The notes: generated by a model not told the origin, from the letters alone. A stretch of DNA of 64,000 bases from Streptomyces mobaraensis (GCF_020099395.1 NZ_CP083590.1:5518001-5582000), one strand, 5' to 3'; positions 33,373-43,168 are shown, numbered from the stretch's first letter. Program-made: numbers and translations.

Positions 33373-34407
33373 ATGCGCGTCGGAGTGCTGACCGGCGGGG
33401 GCGACTGCCCCGGGCTCAACGCGGTCATCCGGGCCGTCGTCCGCAAGGGCGTCCAGGACCACCAGTACGAGTTCACCGGCTTCAGGGACGGCTGGCGCGG
33501 GCCGCTCACCGGCACCGCCGTCCCCCTCGACATCCCGGCCGTCCGCGGCATCCTGCCCCGCGGCGGGACCGTCCTCGGCTCCTCACGGACCAACCCCTTC
33601 AAGGAGCGCGACGGCGTCCGCAGGATCCGCGAGAACCTGGCCGCCCTCGGCGTCGACGCCCTCGTCGCCATCGGCGGCGAGGACACCCTCGGCGTCGCCG
33701 CCCGGCTCTGGGAACAGCACGGCATCCCGTGCGTCGGCGTCCCCAAGACCATCGACAACGACCTCTCCGCCACCGACTACACCTTCGGCTTCGACACCGC
33801 CGTCAACATCGCCACCGAGGCCATCGACCGGCTGCACACCACCGCCGAATCCCACATGCGCGTCCTCGTCGTCGAGGTCATGGGCCGGCACGCGGGCTGG
33901 ATCGCCCTCCACTCCGGCCTCGCCGGCGGCGCCAACGTCATCCTCATCCCCGAGCAGCGGTTCGACCTCGACGAGGTGTGCGGGTGGGTCACCTCGCGGT
34001 TCCGGGCCAGTTACGCGCCCATCGTGGTCGTGGCGGAGGGGGCCATGCCGGTCGACGGGGAGCTCGTTCTGAAGGACGCCTCCGGCGGGCTTGATGCTTT
34101 TGGGCACGTCCGGCTGTCGGGGGTCGGCGAGTGGCTCGCCAAGGAGATCGAGCGGCGGACCGGGAAGGAGGCTCGGACGACCGTGCTCGGGCATATCCAG
34201 CGGGGTGGGACGCCCAGTGCTTTCGACCGGTGGCTGGCGACGCGGTTCGGGCTGCACGCGATCGCCGCGGTGCGGGAGGGGGCGTTCGGGGGGATGGTGG
34301 CGTTGCGGGGGACGGAGATCGTGCGGGTGCCTTTGGCTGAGGCGACGGCTTGTCTGAAGACGGTTTCCGCTGAGCGGTACGAGGAGGTCAAGGTGCTCTT
34401 CGGCTGA
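33373..34407 (+). CDS. pfkA: 6-phosphofructokinase
   Basis: 344 residues from ATG 33373 with AAGGTG upstream. PFK motifs: VGVLTGGGDCPGLNAVIRA (phosphate loop), AIGGEDTLGVA, VPKTIDNDLSATDYTFGFDTA (substrate and catalytic Asp of TIDND), MGRHAGWIAL, and IQRGGTPSAFDR. The positions that separate ATP- and PPi-dependent enzymes are GGED and PKTIDND, the PPi-type residues; the related S. coelicolor enzyme is nonetheless known as ATP-dependent, so the co-substrate is not settled from sequence. It catalyses the committing step of glycolysis. Convergent end with a repeat. Confidence 0.93.
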   Translation: MRVGVLTGGGDCPGLNAVIRAVVRKGVQDHQYEFTGFRDGWRGPLTGTAVPLDIPAVRGILPRGGTVLGSSRTNPFKERDGVRRIRENLAALGVDALVAIGGEDTLGVAARLWEQHGIPCVGVPKTIDNDLSATDYTFGFDTAVNIATEAIDRLHTTAESHMRVLVVEVMGRHAGWIALHSGLAGGANVILIPEQRFDLDEVCGWVTSRFRASYAPIVVVAEGAMPVDGELVLKDASGGLDAFGHVRLSGVGEWLAKEIERRTGKEARTTVLGHIQRGGTPSAFDRWLATRFGLHAIAAVREGAFGGMVALRGTEIVRVPLAEATACLKTVSAERYEEVKVLFG

Positions 34408-34613
34408 CGCCGGGGGGTTGCCCCAGTCCCGCCCCTTCCCGTTTCTTCCAGGGCTGTGCCCCGGACCCCGGCATCGCGGCTTCGCCGCGAGGTCCTCAAA
34501 CGCCGGACGGGCTGAGTCGCGATAAGGGGGTCCGGGGGCTTGCCCGGGAATCGGCGAAGGTGGGGGTGCCCCCTCCGGGGGAGGGACCGGGGCACAGCCC
34601 CCGCAGGGGCCTG
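34408..34613. repeat. GC-rich intergenic repeat, copy 4
   Basis: Between the convergent pfkA and oxidoreductase genes. Contains the CCTCAAACGCCGGACGGGCTGA arm at about 34495-34516. The second arm is largely replaced by GTCGCGATAAGGGGGTCCGG. Flanks CCCGTTTCTTCCAGGGCTG and a GAGGGACCGGGGCA stretch are conserved. Confidence 0.8.
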
Positions 34614-35255
34614 CTAAAGCTCGGGGCCGTCCCCCGGTACCTCCTGGTACGAATACCGCTGCTCCCGCCACGGGTCCCCCACGTTGTGGTACCCGCGCTC
34701 CTCCCAGAACCCCCGCCGGTCCGCGGTCATGTACTCCACGCCGCGCACCCACTTCGGGCCCTTCCACGCGTACAGGTGGGGGACCGCCAGCCGTACCGGG
34801 AAGCCGTGCTCGGCGGTCAGCAGTTCGCCGTCCTTGTGGGTGGCGAAAATCGACCGGTCGGAGGCGAAGTCGGAGAGGCGCAGGTTGGAGCTGTAGCCGT
34901 ACTCGGCCCAGACCATGACGTGGGTGACGTCCGGGGCGGGTGGGGCGAGTTCGAGGATCGTGCGGGTGGCGACGCCGCCCCACTCGGCGTCGAGGACGCT
35001 GTACTTGGTGACGCAGTGCAGGTCCGCGACCACCGTCGTGTACGGCAGGGCCGAGAACTCCTCGTGCGTCCAGCAGTGCTTGTCGCCGTCGGCGGTCGCG
35101 CCGAAGACCCGGAACTCCCACCGTTCCGGCCGGAACCGCGGCACGGGCCCGTAGTGGGTCACCGGCCAGCCACGCTGGAGACGCTGCCCCGGAGGCAGCT
35201 GGAGATGTTCCCCTTCGCGGCTTTCCGACTGACCCGACTGACCCGACTGACCCAT
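34614..35255 (-). CDS. Sulfite-oxidase-like molybdopterin oxidoreductase
   Basis: 213 residues, ATG start. The N-terminal MGQSGQSGQSE is encoded by a 9-bp repeat (CTGACCCGA on the plus strand) in three copies at 35229-35254. The core is an oxidoreductase molybdopterin-binding domain: PVTHYGPVPRFRPERWEFRVF, DLHCVTKYSVLDAEWGGV with the Mo-thiolate Cys, HVMVWAEYGYSSNLRLSDF and EHGFPVRLAVPHLYAWKGPKW. There is no heme or dimerisation domain and no Tat signal peptide, so it is a cytoplasmic stand-alone enzyme of unknown substrate. Length is typical of the short actinobacterial group. Confidence 0.88.
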   Translation of the reverse strand: MGQSGQSGQSESREGEHLQLPPGQRLQRGWPVTHYGPVPRFRPERWEFRVFGATADGDKHCWTHEEFSALPYTTVVADLHCVTKYSVLDAEWGGVATRTILELAPPAPDVTHVMVWAEYGYSSNLRLSDFASDRSIFATHKDGELLTAEHGFPVRLAVPHLYAWKGPKWVRGVEYMTADRRGFWEERGYHNVGDPWREQRYSYQEVPGDGPEL

Positions 35256-35324
35256 GTCTCCATGGTGTCAGACACCGGCGGATGCCGAAGACCGGGGGCC
35301 GCCCGCTGTCCGGACAACTCCCAC

Positions 35325-35338
35325 TAAGTGTGCACTTA
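35325..35338. promoter_or_regulatory. Palindrome upstream of bacterioferritin
   Basis: TAAGTG TG CACTTA (perfect 6-bp arms) at 35325-35338, between divergent oxidoreductase and bfr genes. A second, GGATGCGCGCATCC, lies about 25 bp further on. Could be a regulator site; it does not match the iron box consensus. Confidence 0.4.
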
Positions 35339-35410
35339 CTGGACGGTCCGGGAGGCCGGTGCGAGGATGCGCGCATCCTGCCGGTATGAGCTTGGGAAGG
35401 AGCCCGCGCG

Positions 35411-35902
35411 ATGCAGGGCGACCCGGAGATCATCGAATTCCTCAACGAACAGCTGACGGGCGAGCTGACCGCCATCAACCAGTACTTCCTGCACGCGAAG
35501 ATGCAGGAACACCACGGCTGGACCAAGATCGCGGAGCACACGCGGGCGGAGTCGTTCGACGAGATGCGGCACGCCGAGGTCCTCACGGACCGGATCATCT
35601 TCCTGGAGGGACTGCCCAACTACCAGCGGCTGTTCCACGTCCGCGTCGGGCAGACGATCACCGAGATGTTCCAGGCCGACCGGCAGGTCGAGGTGGAGGC
35701 CATCGACCGGCTCCGGCGCGGGGTGGAGGTGATGCGGGCCAAGGGCGACATCACGTCGGCCAACATCTTCGAGTCGATCCTCGCGGACGAGGAGGACCAC
35801 ATCGACTACCTCGACACCCAGCTGGAGCTGATCGAGAAGCTGGGCGAGCCGCTGTACCTGGCGCAGTACATCGAGCAGTCGAGCGGCGAGGCGTCGCACT
35901 GA
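35411..35902 (+). CDS. bfr: Bacterioferritin
   Basis: 163 residues from ATG 35411. Ferritin four-helix bundle with di-iron ligands: LNEQLTGELTAINQYFLHAKM, AEHTRAESFDEMRHAEVL (Glu, Met axial heme ligand, His) and SILADEEDHIDYLDTQLEL. It stores iron as a 24-mer with heme at subunit interfaces. Its partner ferredoxin is 34 bp downstream on the opposite strand, under an iron box. Start is set by GGAAGGAG at about 35395. Confidence 0.95.
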   Translation: MQGDPEIIEFLNEQLTGELTAINQYFLHAKMQEHHGWTKIAEHTRAESFDEMRHAEVLTDRIIFLEGLPNYQRLFHVRVGQTITEMFQADRQVEVEAIDRLRRGVEVMRAKGDITSANIFESILADEEDHIDYLDTQLELIEKLGEPLYLAQYIEQSSGEASH

Positions 35903-35936
35903 GGCGACGCACGGTCCCGGACCGTCCCGGTCTCCG

Positions 35937-36260
35937 CTAGGCCGCGCGGGCGATTCCGTCCACGGGCGGGGTCATGGGCGGCGTCACGGGTGGTGTCAGT
36001 GGCGGCGCGGGTGGAGCGGACGGGAGGGAAGGCGTCGGGCCGTTCGCCTCCGCGCCCAGCGGGTCCCGGGAGCCCTGGTCCACCAGCTCCCGCCGCGGGC
36101 AGGCGCCCCGGCCGAGCAGGGCCTGGACGCGCCGTACGCAGCTGCCGCAGTCCGTGCCGGCCTTGGTCGCGGACGCGATCTGCCGGGGCGTGCACGCGCC
36201 GTTCTCCGCGTGCTCACGCACCTGCTGCTCCGTGATGCCGAAGCACGAGCAGACGTACAC
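35937..36260 (-). CDS. bfd: Bacterioferritin-associated ferredoxin-like [2Fe-2S] protein
   Basis: 107 residues, GTG start. The N-terminal 60 residues are a BFD-like [2Fe-2S] domain: MYVCSCFGITEQQV, then GTDCGSCVRRVQALL, giving the Cys-x-Cys and Cys-x2-Cys ligand pairs. The last 45 residues are Pro/Thr-rich (VTPPMTPPVDG) and low complexity, longer than in the 60-70 residue typical Bfd. It mobilises iron from bacterioferritin when iron is scarce. A palindromic iron box 45 bp upstream suggests iron-dependent repression. Convergent to bfr. Confidence 0.88.
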   Translation of the reverse strand: MYVCSCFGITEQQVREHAENGACTPRQIASATKAGTDCGSCVRRVQALLGRGACPRRELVDQGSRDPLGAEANGPTPSLPSAPPAPPLTPPVTPPMTPPVDGIARAA

Positions 36261-36304
36261 GCGGTCACCGCCTCGCCGGAAGAAGGGGATCGAAGAAGAT
36301 CCAA

Positions 36305-36325
36305 AAGGTAGGTAACCCTTACCTT
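36305..36325. promoter_or_regulatory. DmdR/IdeR-type iron box
   Basis: AAGGTA-9-TACCTT, a 21-bp near-palindrome at 36305-36325, just upstream of the Bfd-like gene. It resembles the 19-bp actinobacterial iron box (TTAGGTTAG..CTAACCTAA) with perfect outer 6-bp arms. Iron-loaded DmdR would block the gene when iron is plentiful. Confidence 0.75.
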
Positions 36326-36417
36326 ACCCGTCCCGCTCAGGCGGCGACAACGCACGGGTACGCCGAGGGGCGCGGATCACAGATCCGCGCCCCTCGCGTA
36401 TGCCGGCTCGGCGGCTC

Positions 36418-37776
<1,359 letters not shown>

Positions 37777-37998
37777 TCAACCCTACGGGGTCACGAGGAT
37801 CGTTTTGGCCGATGCCCACGTGATGAGACGGGTCGGATCAGAACTGCGGAGCCGTGGGAACCCCGCCGTGCGGGGACGATAGTGCCGACCTCGACTCCCA
37901 GCCCCCTCTGGTCGAGCCACCCCCGCGTCCACGGGGACCACGGCCTGTGCAACGCGCTCGACCGCCCACAGGTCACGAACGTGTACTAAGGTTCCGGC

Positions 37999-38055
37999 AT
38001 GCTCGCGCTTTCGCACCAGAACTGGTGGTGGACCGCTCACCCGGCGGCCCACTGA
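37999..38055 (+). CDS. trpL: trp leader peptide
   Basis: 18 codons, MLALSHQNWWWTAHPAAH, ATG 37999 to TGA 38053-38055. Three consecutive Trp codons (TGG TGG TGG) in a short peptide just before a terminator-like hairpin are the sign of tryptophan attenuation. Too short for conventional gene calling. Streptomyces venezuelae trpE is known to use such a leader. A weak AAGG (37988-37991) could serve as its ribosome site. Confidence 0.85.
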   Translation: MLALSHQNWWWTAHPAAH

Positions 38056-38077
38056 CTGCGCGTACCCAACCGACGCG

Positions 38078-38098
38078 AGGCCGCCCGAGGGGCGGCCT
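38078..38098 (+). terminator. Tryptophan attenuator hairpin
   Basis: AGGCCGCCC (38078-38086), loop GAG, GGGCGGCCT (38090-38098): a perfect 9-bp stem 22 bp after the leader-peptide stop. An upstream GGCGGCC (38043-38049) inside the leader sequence can pair with GGCCGCC of the left arm and so form the antiterminator. When Trp-tRNA is scarce, a ribosome stalled on the Trp codons favours it. Confidence 0.8.
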
Positions 38099-38147
38099 TC
38101 GGCGTTTCCGGGCCCGGCCGTTCCTCTCCCCACCGGAAGGAACCCCC

Positions 38148-40079
38148 GTGCACGACGACACGATCGCCGCCCTCCCCTCCCTTTTGGCCCGGCTCACCGC
38201 CCCGGGCCACCCGCCGTTCGCCCTGCTCCACCGCCGCACCCCGGGGCTCGCCGGGGACACCGTCGAACTGCTCACCGGCCCGGTCGCCGAGGCCGCGCGG
38301 CTGGCGGACATCGCGCTGCCGGACGGGCCGCCCGCGCCGGGCGCCCCGGCGCACGACGCGCTGGCCCTCGTCCCGTTCCGGCAGCTGCGCGAGCGCGGCT
38401 TCGAGGTCCACGACGACGGGACGCCCCTGCTCGTCCTGCACCCCGAGGAGACGTACGAGCTGCCGCTCGCCGACGTCCTCGCCGCGCTGCCCGCGCACGA
38501 GGTACGGGTGGAGGGCGGCGCGTTCGACGTCGGCGACGAGGAGTACGCGCGGATCGTCGAGCGGGTCGTCCGGGACGAGATCGGCAGCGGCGAGGGGGCC
38601 GACTTCGTCGTCCGCCGCACCTTCGAGGGGGAGATCCACGGCTTCGGGCCGGCCGACGCGCTGGCCCTCTTCCGCCGGCTGCTGTCCGGCGAGCGCGGCG
38701 CGTACTGGACGTACGTCGTGCACACCGGCGACCGGACGCTCGTCGGGGCGAGCCCCGAGGTCCATGTGCGGATGTCCGGCGGCACGGTGGTCATGAACCC
38801 GATCAGCGGCACCTACCGCTACCCCGCCGAGGGACCCTCCGCCGACGGGCTGCTCGCCTTCCTCCACGACCGCAAGGAGGTGGAGGAGCTGTCCATGGTC
38901 GTGGACGAGGAGCTCAAGATGATGTGCACCGTCGGCGACCGGGGCGGCGTGGTGATCGGCCCGCGGCTGCGCGAGATGGCCCACCTCGCCCACACCGAGT
39001 ACGAACTGCGGGGACGGTCGTCGCTGGACGTGCGGGAAGTGCTGAAGGAGACCATGTTCGCGGCGACGGTCACCGGGTCGCCGGTGGAGAACGCCTGCCG
39101 CGTCATCCGCCGCCACGAGGCCGGCGGGCGCGGCTACTACGCGGGCGCCCTCGCCCTCATCGGCCGCGACGCCGGCGGCGCCCGCACCCTGGACTCACCC
39201 ATCCTCATCCGCACCGCCGACATCGACCGGCGCGGCCGGCTGCGGCTCTCCGTCGGCGCCACCCTCGTCCGGCACTCCGACCCGCGCGGCGAGGTGGCCG
39301 AGACGCACGCGAAGGCGGCGGCCGTCCTGGCGGCCCTCGGCGTCCGGCCGCCCGTCGGCCGCCCGGCGGCCGGAGCTCCCGTCCGGCTCGCCGACGATCC
39401 CCGGGTGCGAGCCGCGCTGGACGCGCGGCGGGCGGATCTGGCGCCGTTCTGGCTGCGGATGCGGGACCCCGTGCCGGGGGCGGCTTCGGGGCATGCTCTC
39501 GTCGTCGACGCCGAGGACACGTTCACGGCGATGCTCGCCCATCTGCTGCGGGCCTCGGGGTTCGACGTCACCGTCCGGCGCTTCGACGAGCCCGGCCTGC
39601 GGGAGGCGGCCCTCGCTCATGAGGGCCCGGTCGTCCTGGGGCCCGGCCCCGGCGATCCGTCCGCTTCCGGCGGCCCGCGCATGCGGCTGCTGCGCGGGCT
39701 GACCGCCGATCTTCTCGCCGGACACCGGCACGGGCTCCTCGGCGTCTGCCTCGGGCATGAACTCATCGCCGCCGAGCTGGGGTTGGACATCGTCCGGAAG
39801 GCGGTGCCCTTCCAGGGCGCGCAGGAGCGGATCGACTTCTTCGGGGTGCCGGAGACGGTGGGGTTCTACAACACGTTCACGGCGCGGTGTGATGCGGCGG
39901 TGGCGGCGGAGCTGGGGGCTCACGGGGTGGATGTTTCCGTGGATGCTGTGACGCGTGAAGTTCACGCTCTCCGTGGGCCCGGCTTCGCCGGGGTGCAGTT
40001 TCATCCGGAGTCGGTGCTGACGCTGGATGGGGTGGGGGTGGTGGGGCGGCTGCTGGCCGCGGTGGCGGCCGTGGGGTGA
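38148..40079 (+). CDS. trpE: Anthranilate synthase, fused TrpE-TrpG
   Basis: 643 residues from GTG 38148 with GGAAGGA upstream; downstream of the attenuator. Residues 1-430 are the chorismate-binding component I (FVVRRTFEGEI, TLVGASPEVHVRM, MNPISGTYRYP, TVTGSPVENACRVIRRHE). Residues about 440-643 are a class I glutamine amidotransferase: GHALVVDAEDTFTAMLAHLL, VVLGPGPGDPS, LLGVCLGHELIAAELG with the nucleophile Cys, and VQFHPES with the catalytic His; Glu is in the ES. It converts chorismate and glutamine to anthranilate. The fused order resembles phenazine/streptomycete enzymes. The divergent neighbour aroH supplies early pathway flux. Confidence 0.95.
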   Translation: MHDDTIAALPSLLARLTAPGHPPFALLHRRTPGLAGDTVELLTGPVAEAARLADIALPDGPPAPGAPAHDALALVPFRQLRERGFEVHDDGTPLLVLHPEETYELPLADVLAALPAHEVRVEGGAFDVGDEEYARIVERVVRDEIGSGEGADFVVRRTFEGEIHGFGPADALALFRRLLSGERGAYWTYVVHTGDRTLVGASPEVHVRMSGGTVVMNPISGTYRYPAEGPSADGLLAFLHDRKEVEELSMVVDEELKMMCTVGDRGGVVIGPRLREMAHLAHTEYELRGRSSLDVREVLKETMFAATVTGSPVENACRVIRRHEAGGRGYYAGALALIGRDAGGARTLDSPILIRTADIDRRGRLRLSVGATLVRHSDPRGEVAETHAKAAAVLAALGVRPPVGRPAAGAPVRLADDPRVRAALDARRADLAPFWLRMRDPVPGAASGHALVVDAEDTFTAMLAHLLRASGFDVTVRRFDEPGLREAALAHEGPVVLGPGPGDPSASGGPRMRLLRGLTADLLAGHRHGLLGVCLGHELIAAELGLDIVRKAVPFQGAQERIDFFGVPETVGFYNTFTARCDAAVAAELGAHGVDVSVDAVTREVHALRGPGFAGVQFHPESVLTLDGVGVVGRLLAAVAAVG

Positions 40080-40310
40080 GTGGCCCCGGTCCCTCCCTTT
40101 CACCGTTTCCTGGGGCTGCGCCCCAGACCCCCTGATCGCGGCTCCGCCGCTCGTCCTCAAGCGCCGGACGGGCTGATTTTTCAGCCCGTCCGGCGCTTGA
40201 GGACAGCGCGCGCAGCGCGCTTCGGGGGTGCGGGGGCGGAGCCCCCCGCAAGAAACGGTGAAATGGGGGTCCCCCCCCTCTGGGGGAGGGACCGGGGCCC
40301 CCGCGGGGCG
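40080..40310. repeat. GC-rich intergenic repeat, copy 5
   Basis: Between the convergent trpE and nfo genes. Perfect 23-bp arms, 40154-40176 and 40181-40203, with loop TTTT; here CGCCGG is preceded by AAG in place of AAA (compensatory change on both arms), so the stem is conserved though the sequence differs. Compensation supports selection for the hairpin. Confidence 0.88.
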
Positions 40311-41207
40311 TCAGCCCCGCAACCCCTTCAGCCGCGCCACATCCGCCGCATGCCCCGCGACGCCGCCAGGCGTCTCGATCGTCAGCGGCACCCCCGCCGT
40401 CTCCGGGTGAGTGAACAGGTCGGCGAACGGGGTCACCCCGATATGCCCCGAGCCGATGTTCTCGTGCCGATCCTTGTGCGCCCCGGCCACATCCTTCGAG
40501 TCGTTCGCGTGGATCAGGCCGAGCCGCCCCGGCCCCGCCACGGCGACCAGTTCGTCGAGAGCCGCCTTCATCCCGCCGGGAGCGGCGAGATCGTGGCCGG
40601 CCGCGAACAAGTGGCACGTGTCGAGGCAGACGCCGAGCTTCGGGTGCCGGTCGAGGACGTCGAAGTAGGGGCCCAGGTCGGCGATCCAGGAGCAGAGGGA
40701 CGCGCCCTGGCCGGCCGTCGGCTCCAGGAGGAGGCGGGGGTCGTCGTCGTGCGTCAGCTCGTCGAGGAGCGGGAGCAGGCGTTCGCCCACCTGCGTCAGG
40801 GCCTCGGCGCGCGGGCGGCCGCCGGTGGCGGAGCCGGTGTGGACGACGACGCCGCGGGCGCCGATCTGCCGGCCCCGGCGGAGGGAGTGGCGGAGGGAGT
40901 CCACGGAGCGTTCGGCGGTCGCCTCCGTGTGGGATCCGAAGTTGATCAGGTAGGGCGCGTGGACGTACACCGGCAGCCCGGCCTCCGTACAGCCCGCGCG
41001 GAACTCCTCGTCCTGCCGCGGGCTGCCGGGCGGGGTCGCCCAGCCGCGCGGGTTGGCGACGAAGACCTGTACGGCTTCGGCGCCGATCTCGCGGGCGTAG
41101 GGCAGGCCGGTGCGGGCCAGGCCGCCGGCCACCGGGATGTGGCCGCCGACGGGGTTGCGGGGTATGCCCGCCGGCACAGCGCCGGACATCACAGCGCCGG
41201 ACATCAC
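40311..41207 (-). CDS. nfo: Endonuclease IV (deoxyribonuclease IV)
   Basis: 298 residues, GTG start 41205-41207 in a GTGA overlap with the kinase stop. A 15-bp direct repeat encodes MSGAV twice at the N-terminus, so ATG 41204 or the downstream in-frame ATG 41189 or GTG 41192 could also serve. AP-endonuclease TIM-barrel motifs: VGGHIPVAGGL, YVHAPYLINFGSHT, LLLEPTAGQGASLC, LGVCLDTCHLFAAGHD, LIHANDSKDVAGAHKDRHENI, GHIG and IETPG; these carry the His/Glu/Asp set binding three zinc ions. Repairs abasic sites in DNA. Translationally linked to the PASTA kinase. TrpE ends convergent. Confidence 0.92.
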   Translation of the reverse strand: MMSGAVMSGAVPAGIPRNPVGGHIPVAGGLARTGLPYAREIGAEAVQVFVANPRGWATPPGSPRQDEEFRAGCTEAGLPVYVHAPYLINFGSHTEATAERSVDSLRHSLRRGRQIGARGVVVHTGSATGGRPRAEALTQVGERLLPLLDELTHDDDPRLLLEPTAGQGASLCSWIADLGPYFDVLDRHPKLGVCLDTCHLFAAGHDLAAPGGMKAALDELVAVAGPGRLGLIHANDSKDVAGAHKDRHENIGSGHIGVTPFADLFTHPETAGVPLTIETPGGVAGHAADVARLKGLRG

Positions 41208-43168
41208 AGGGCTCCCTTAAGGCGGATGGTGATCGTGTCGCCGCGGGCGGCCTTGTCGCCGGCCCGGACGGACTGGCTGTCCACGGAGTCCTTGGGGAAG
41301 AAGAACGGCCGGTCCACCCGGACCTGGAAGCCGGCGGAGGTCAGGATCCGCTTGGCGTCGGCCTCGCTGCGGCCGGTGACGTCCGGGACGGTGAGCATCT
41401 CCTTGCCCTTGGACAGGGTGACGGTCACGGTGTCGCCCTTGGCCACCTGCACGCCCCGGGCGGGGGACTGCTCGGCGACGTCGCCCTTCTCCCGGTCGGA
41501 GTACACCTGCGCGTCCGAGACCTTGATCCGCAGGCCCGCGTCGCTCAGGGTGGACTGGGCGTCGTCGGGCGACAGGCCGGACACGTCCGGCACCTCCACC
41601 GGCTCGCCCTTGCTGACGATCAGGGACACCGGGGAGTCGGGGCGGCGCTCGTCGCCGCCGCGGGGGTCGCTGGAGAGCACCTCGCCCTGCGGGGTCTCGT
41701 CGCTGAACTGCGTCCGGACGTCGCCGACCGTCAGGCCCGCCTGGGTGATCCGTTTCTTCGCCTCGTCCAGCCGCATGCCGACGACGTTGGGGACCTCGGC
41801 CCGCTCCGGGCCGCGGGAGACGACGATGCTCACCCGGCCGGTGTTCCGGATGCGCTCGCCGGGCTTGGGGTCGGTGGACATCACATGGCCGCGCTCGACC
41901 GTGTCGCTGAACTCGGGCTGGACGCGGACCTTGAGCCCGGCCTTGCCCAGCTTCTTCTCCGCCTGCGCCTGGGTCAGGTCGAGTACGGCGGGGACGGAGG
42001 TGAACTGGCCCGCGTTGATGTACCAGACGCCCGTGCCGGCCAGCAGGGCCAGCAGCACGCCGGCCACGATCAGCACCGCGCGCCGCGGCCGGCGCCGCAG
42101 GGCGGCGAACCGCCGGGGGCGGGCCGGGGGAGCGGGCGGCGGCGGGGGCTCGGGCGGGCCGTCGAACCGCGCCGTCATGTCCATCGGGTCCGGCTCAGGA
42201 GCCTCCGCCGGGGGCAGCGGCTGCGCGGTGACCGGGCGCGGCAGGACGCTCGTCGCCTCCTCGTCGTCGCCCGCCACCGCCGGGCCCGCGGCCAGCGGCG
42301 GACGGGCGTCCAGCTGCTCGCGGGTCAGTGTGGCGCGGGCGGCCCGGACCAGGCCCAGCATGCCGACCGCGTCCGACGGGCGCAGCTCCGGATCGCGGGC
42401 CGTGGCCACCGTCACCAGGTCGTCCAGCTCCGGGGCCAGCCCCGGGACCTCCTGCGACGGCGGCGGCACGTCCCGGTGCAGGTGCTGGTAGAGCACCTGG
42501 GCCGGGCTGGCGCCGCTGTGCGGCTTGACGCCGGTGAGCATCTCGTAGAGGACGACGCCGCAGGCGTAGACGTCGGTGCGGGTGTCCGCCGTGCCGTGCT
42601 CGATCTGCTCGGGGGCCAGATAGGAGACGGTGCCCAGGATGGAGCCGGTGTTGGTGGCGCTGTTGGTGCCCACGGTGCGGGCCAGGCCGAAGTCGGCGAC
42701 CTTGACCCGGCCGTCGTCGCCGATCAGCACGTTCTCCGGCTTCATGTCCCGGTGCACCAGGCCCGCGCGGTGGGCGGCGCCCAGCGCGGCCAGCACCGGC
42801 TCCACGATGTCCAGCGCCGCCCTCGGCTGGAGCGCGCCCCGCTCGCGCAGCACGTCCCGCAGGGTGCAGCCGGCCACGTACTCCATCGCGAGGTAGACGT
42901 ATCCGCCGTCCGTCCCCTGGTCGTAGACGCTCACCACGTTCGGGTGGTCCAGGCGGGCCGCGGACTTGGCCTCCCGGATGAAGCGTTCGACGAAGACCTT
43001 GTCCGCGGCGAGGGCCGGGTGCATCACCTTCACGGCGAGCACCCGGTCGAGCCGGGTGTCCAGCGCCCGGTACACCGTGGCCATGCCGCCTGCGGCTACC
43101 CGCGCCTGAATGCGGTAGCGGCCGTCGAGCAGCTGGTCGACGAGGGGGTCCGGCAGGGTCGTATCCAC
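41204..43168 (-). CDS. PASTA-domain Ser/Thr protein kinase
   Basis: 654 residues, GTG start 43166-43168; TAGACT eight bases before it suggests a leaderless message. Kinase domain 1-275: GRYRIQARVAAGGMATVYRA (P-loop), VLAVKVMHP (Lys), HRDMKPENVLI (catalytic Asp), VADFGLART (DFG). Pro-rich linker, transmembrane helix AVLIVAGVLLALLAGTGVWY (about residue 362), then four extracellular PASTA repeats (each ending in a VP.V or similar, e.g. VPAVLDLTQAQAEKKLG, VPNVVGMRLDEAKKRI, VPDVSGLSPDDAQSTL, VPDVTGRSEADAKRIL). Senses peptidoglycan or lipid II, like PknB. Relates to the S. coelicolor kinase near pfk/trp genes. Confidence 0.95.
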   Translation of the reverse strand: MDTTLPDPLVDQLLDGRYRIQARVAAGGMATVYRALDTRLDRVLAVKVMHPALAADKVFVERFIREAKSAARLDHPNVVSVYDQGTDGGYVYLAMEYVAGCTLRDVLRERGALQPRAALDIVEPVLAALGAAHRAGLVHRDMKPENVLIGDDGRVKVADFGLARTVGTNSATNTGSILGTVSYLAPEQIEHGTADTRTDVYACGVVLYEMLTGVKPHSGASPAQVLYQHLHRDVPPPSQEVPGLAPELDDLVTVATARDPELRPSDAVGMLGLVRAARATLTREQLDARPPLAAGPAVAGDDEEATSVLPRPVTAQPLPPAEAPEPDPMDMTARFDGPPEPPPPPAPPARPRRFAALRRRPRRAVLIVAGVLLALLAGTGVWYINAGQFTSVPAVLDLTQAQAEKKLGKAGLKVRVQPEFSDTVERGHVMSTDPKPGERIRNTGRVSIVVSRGPERAEVPNVVGMRLDEAKKRITQAGLTVGDVRTQFSDETPQGEVLSSDPRGGDERRPDSPVSLIVSKGEPVEVPDVSGLSPDDAQSTLSDAGLRIKVSDAQVYSDREKGDVAEQSPARGVQVAKGDTVTVTLSKGKEMLTVPDVTGRSEADAKRILTSAGFQVRVDRPFFFPKDSVDSQSVRAGDKAARGDTITIRLKGAL

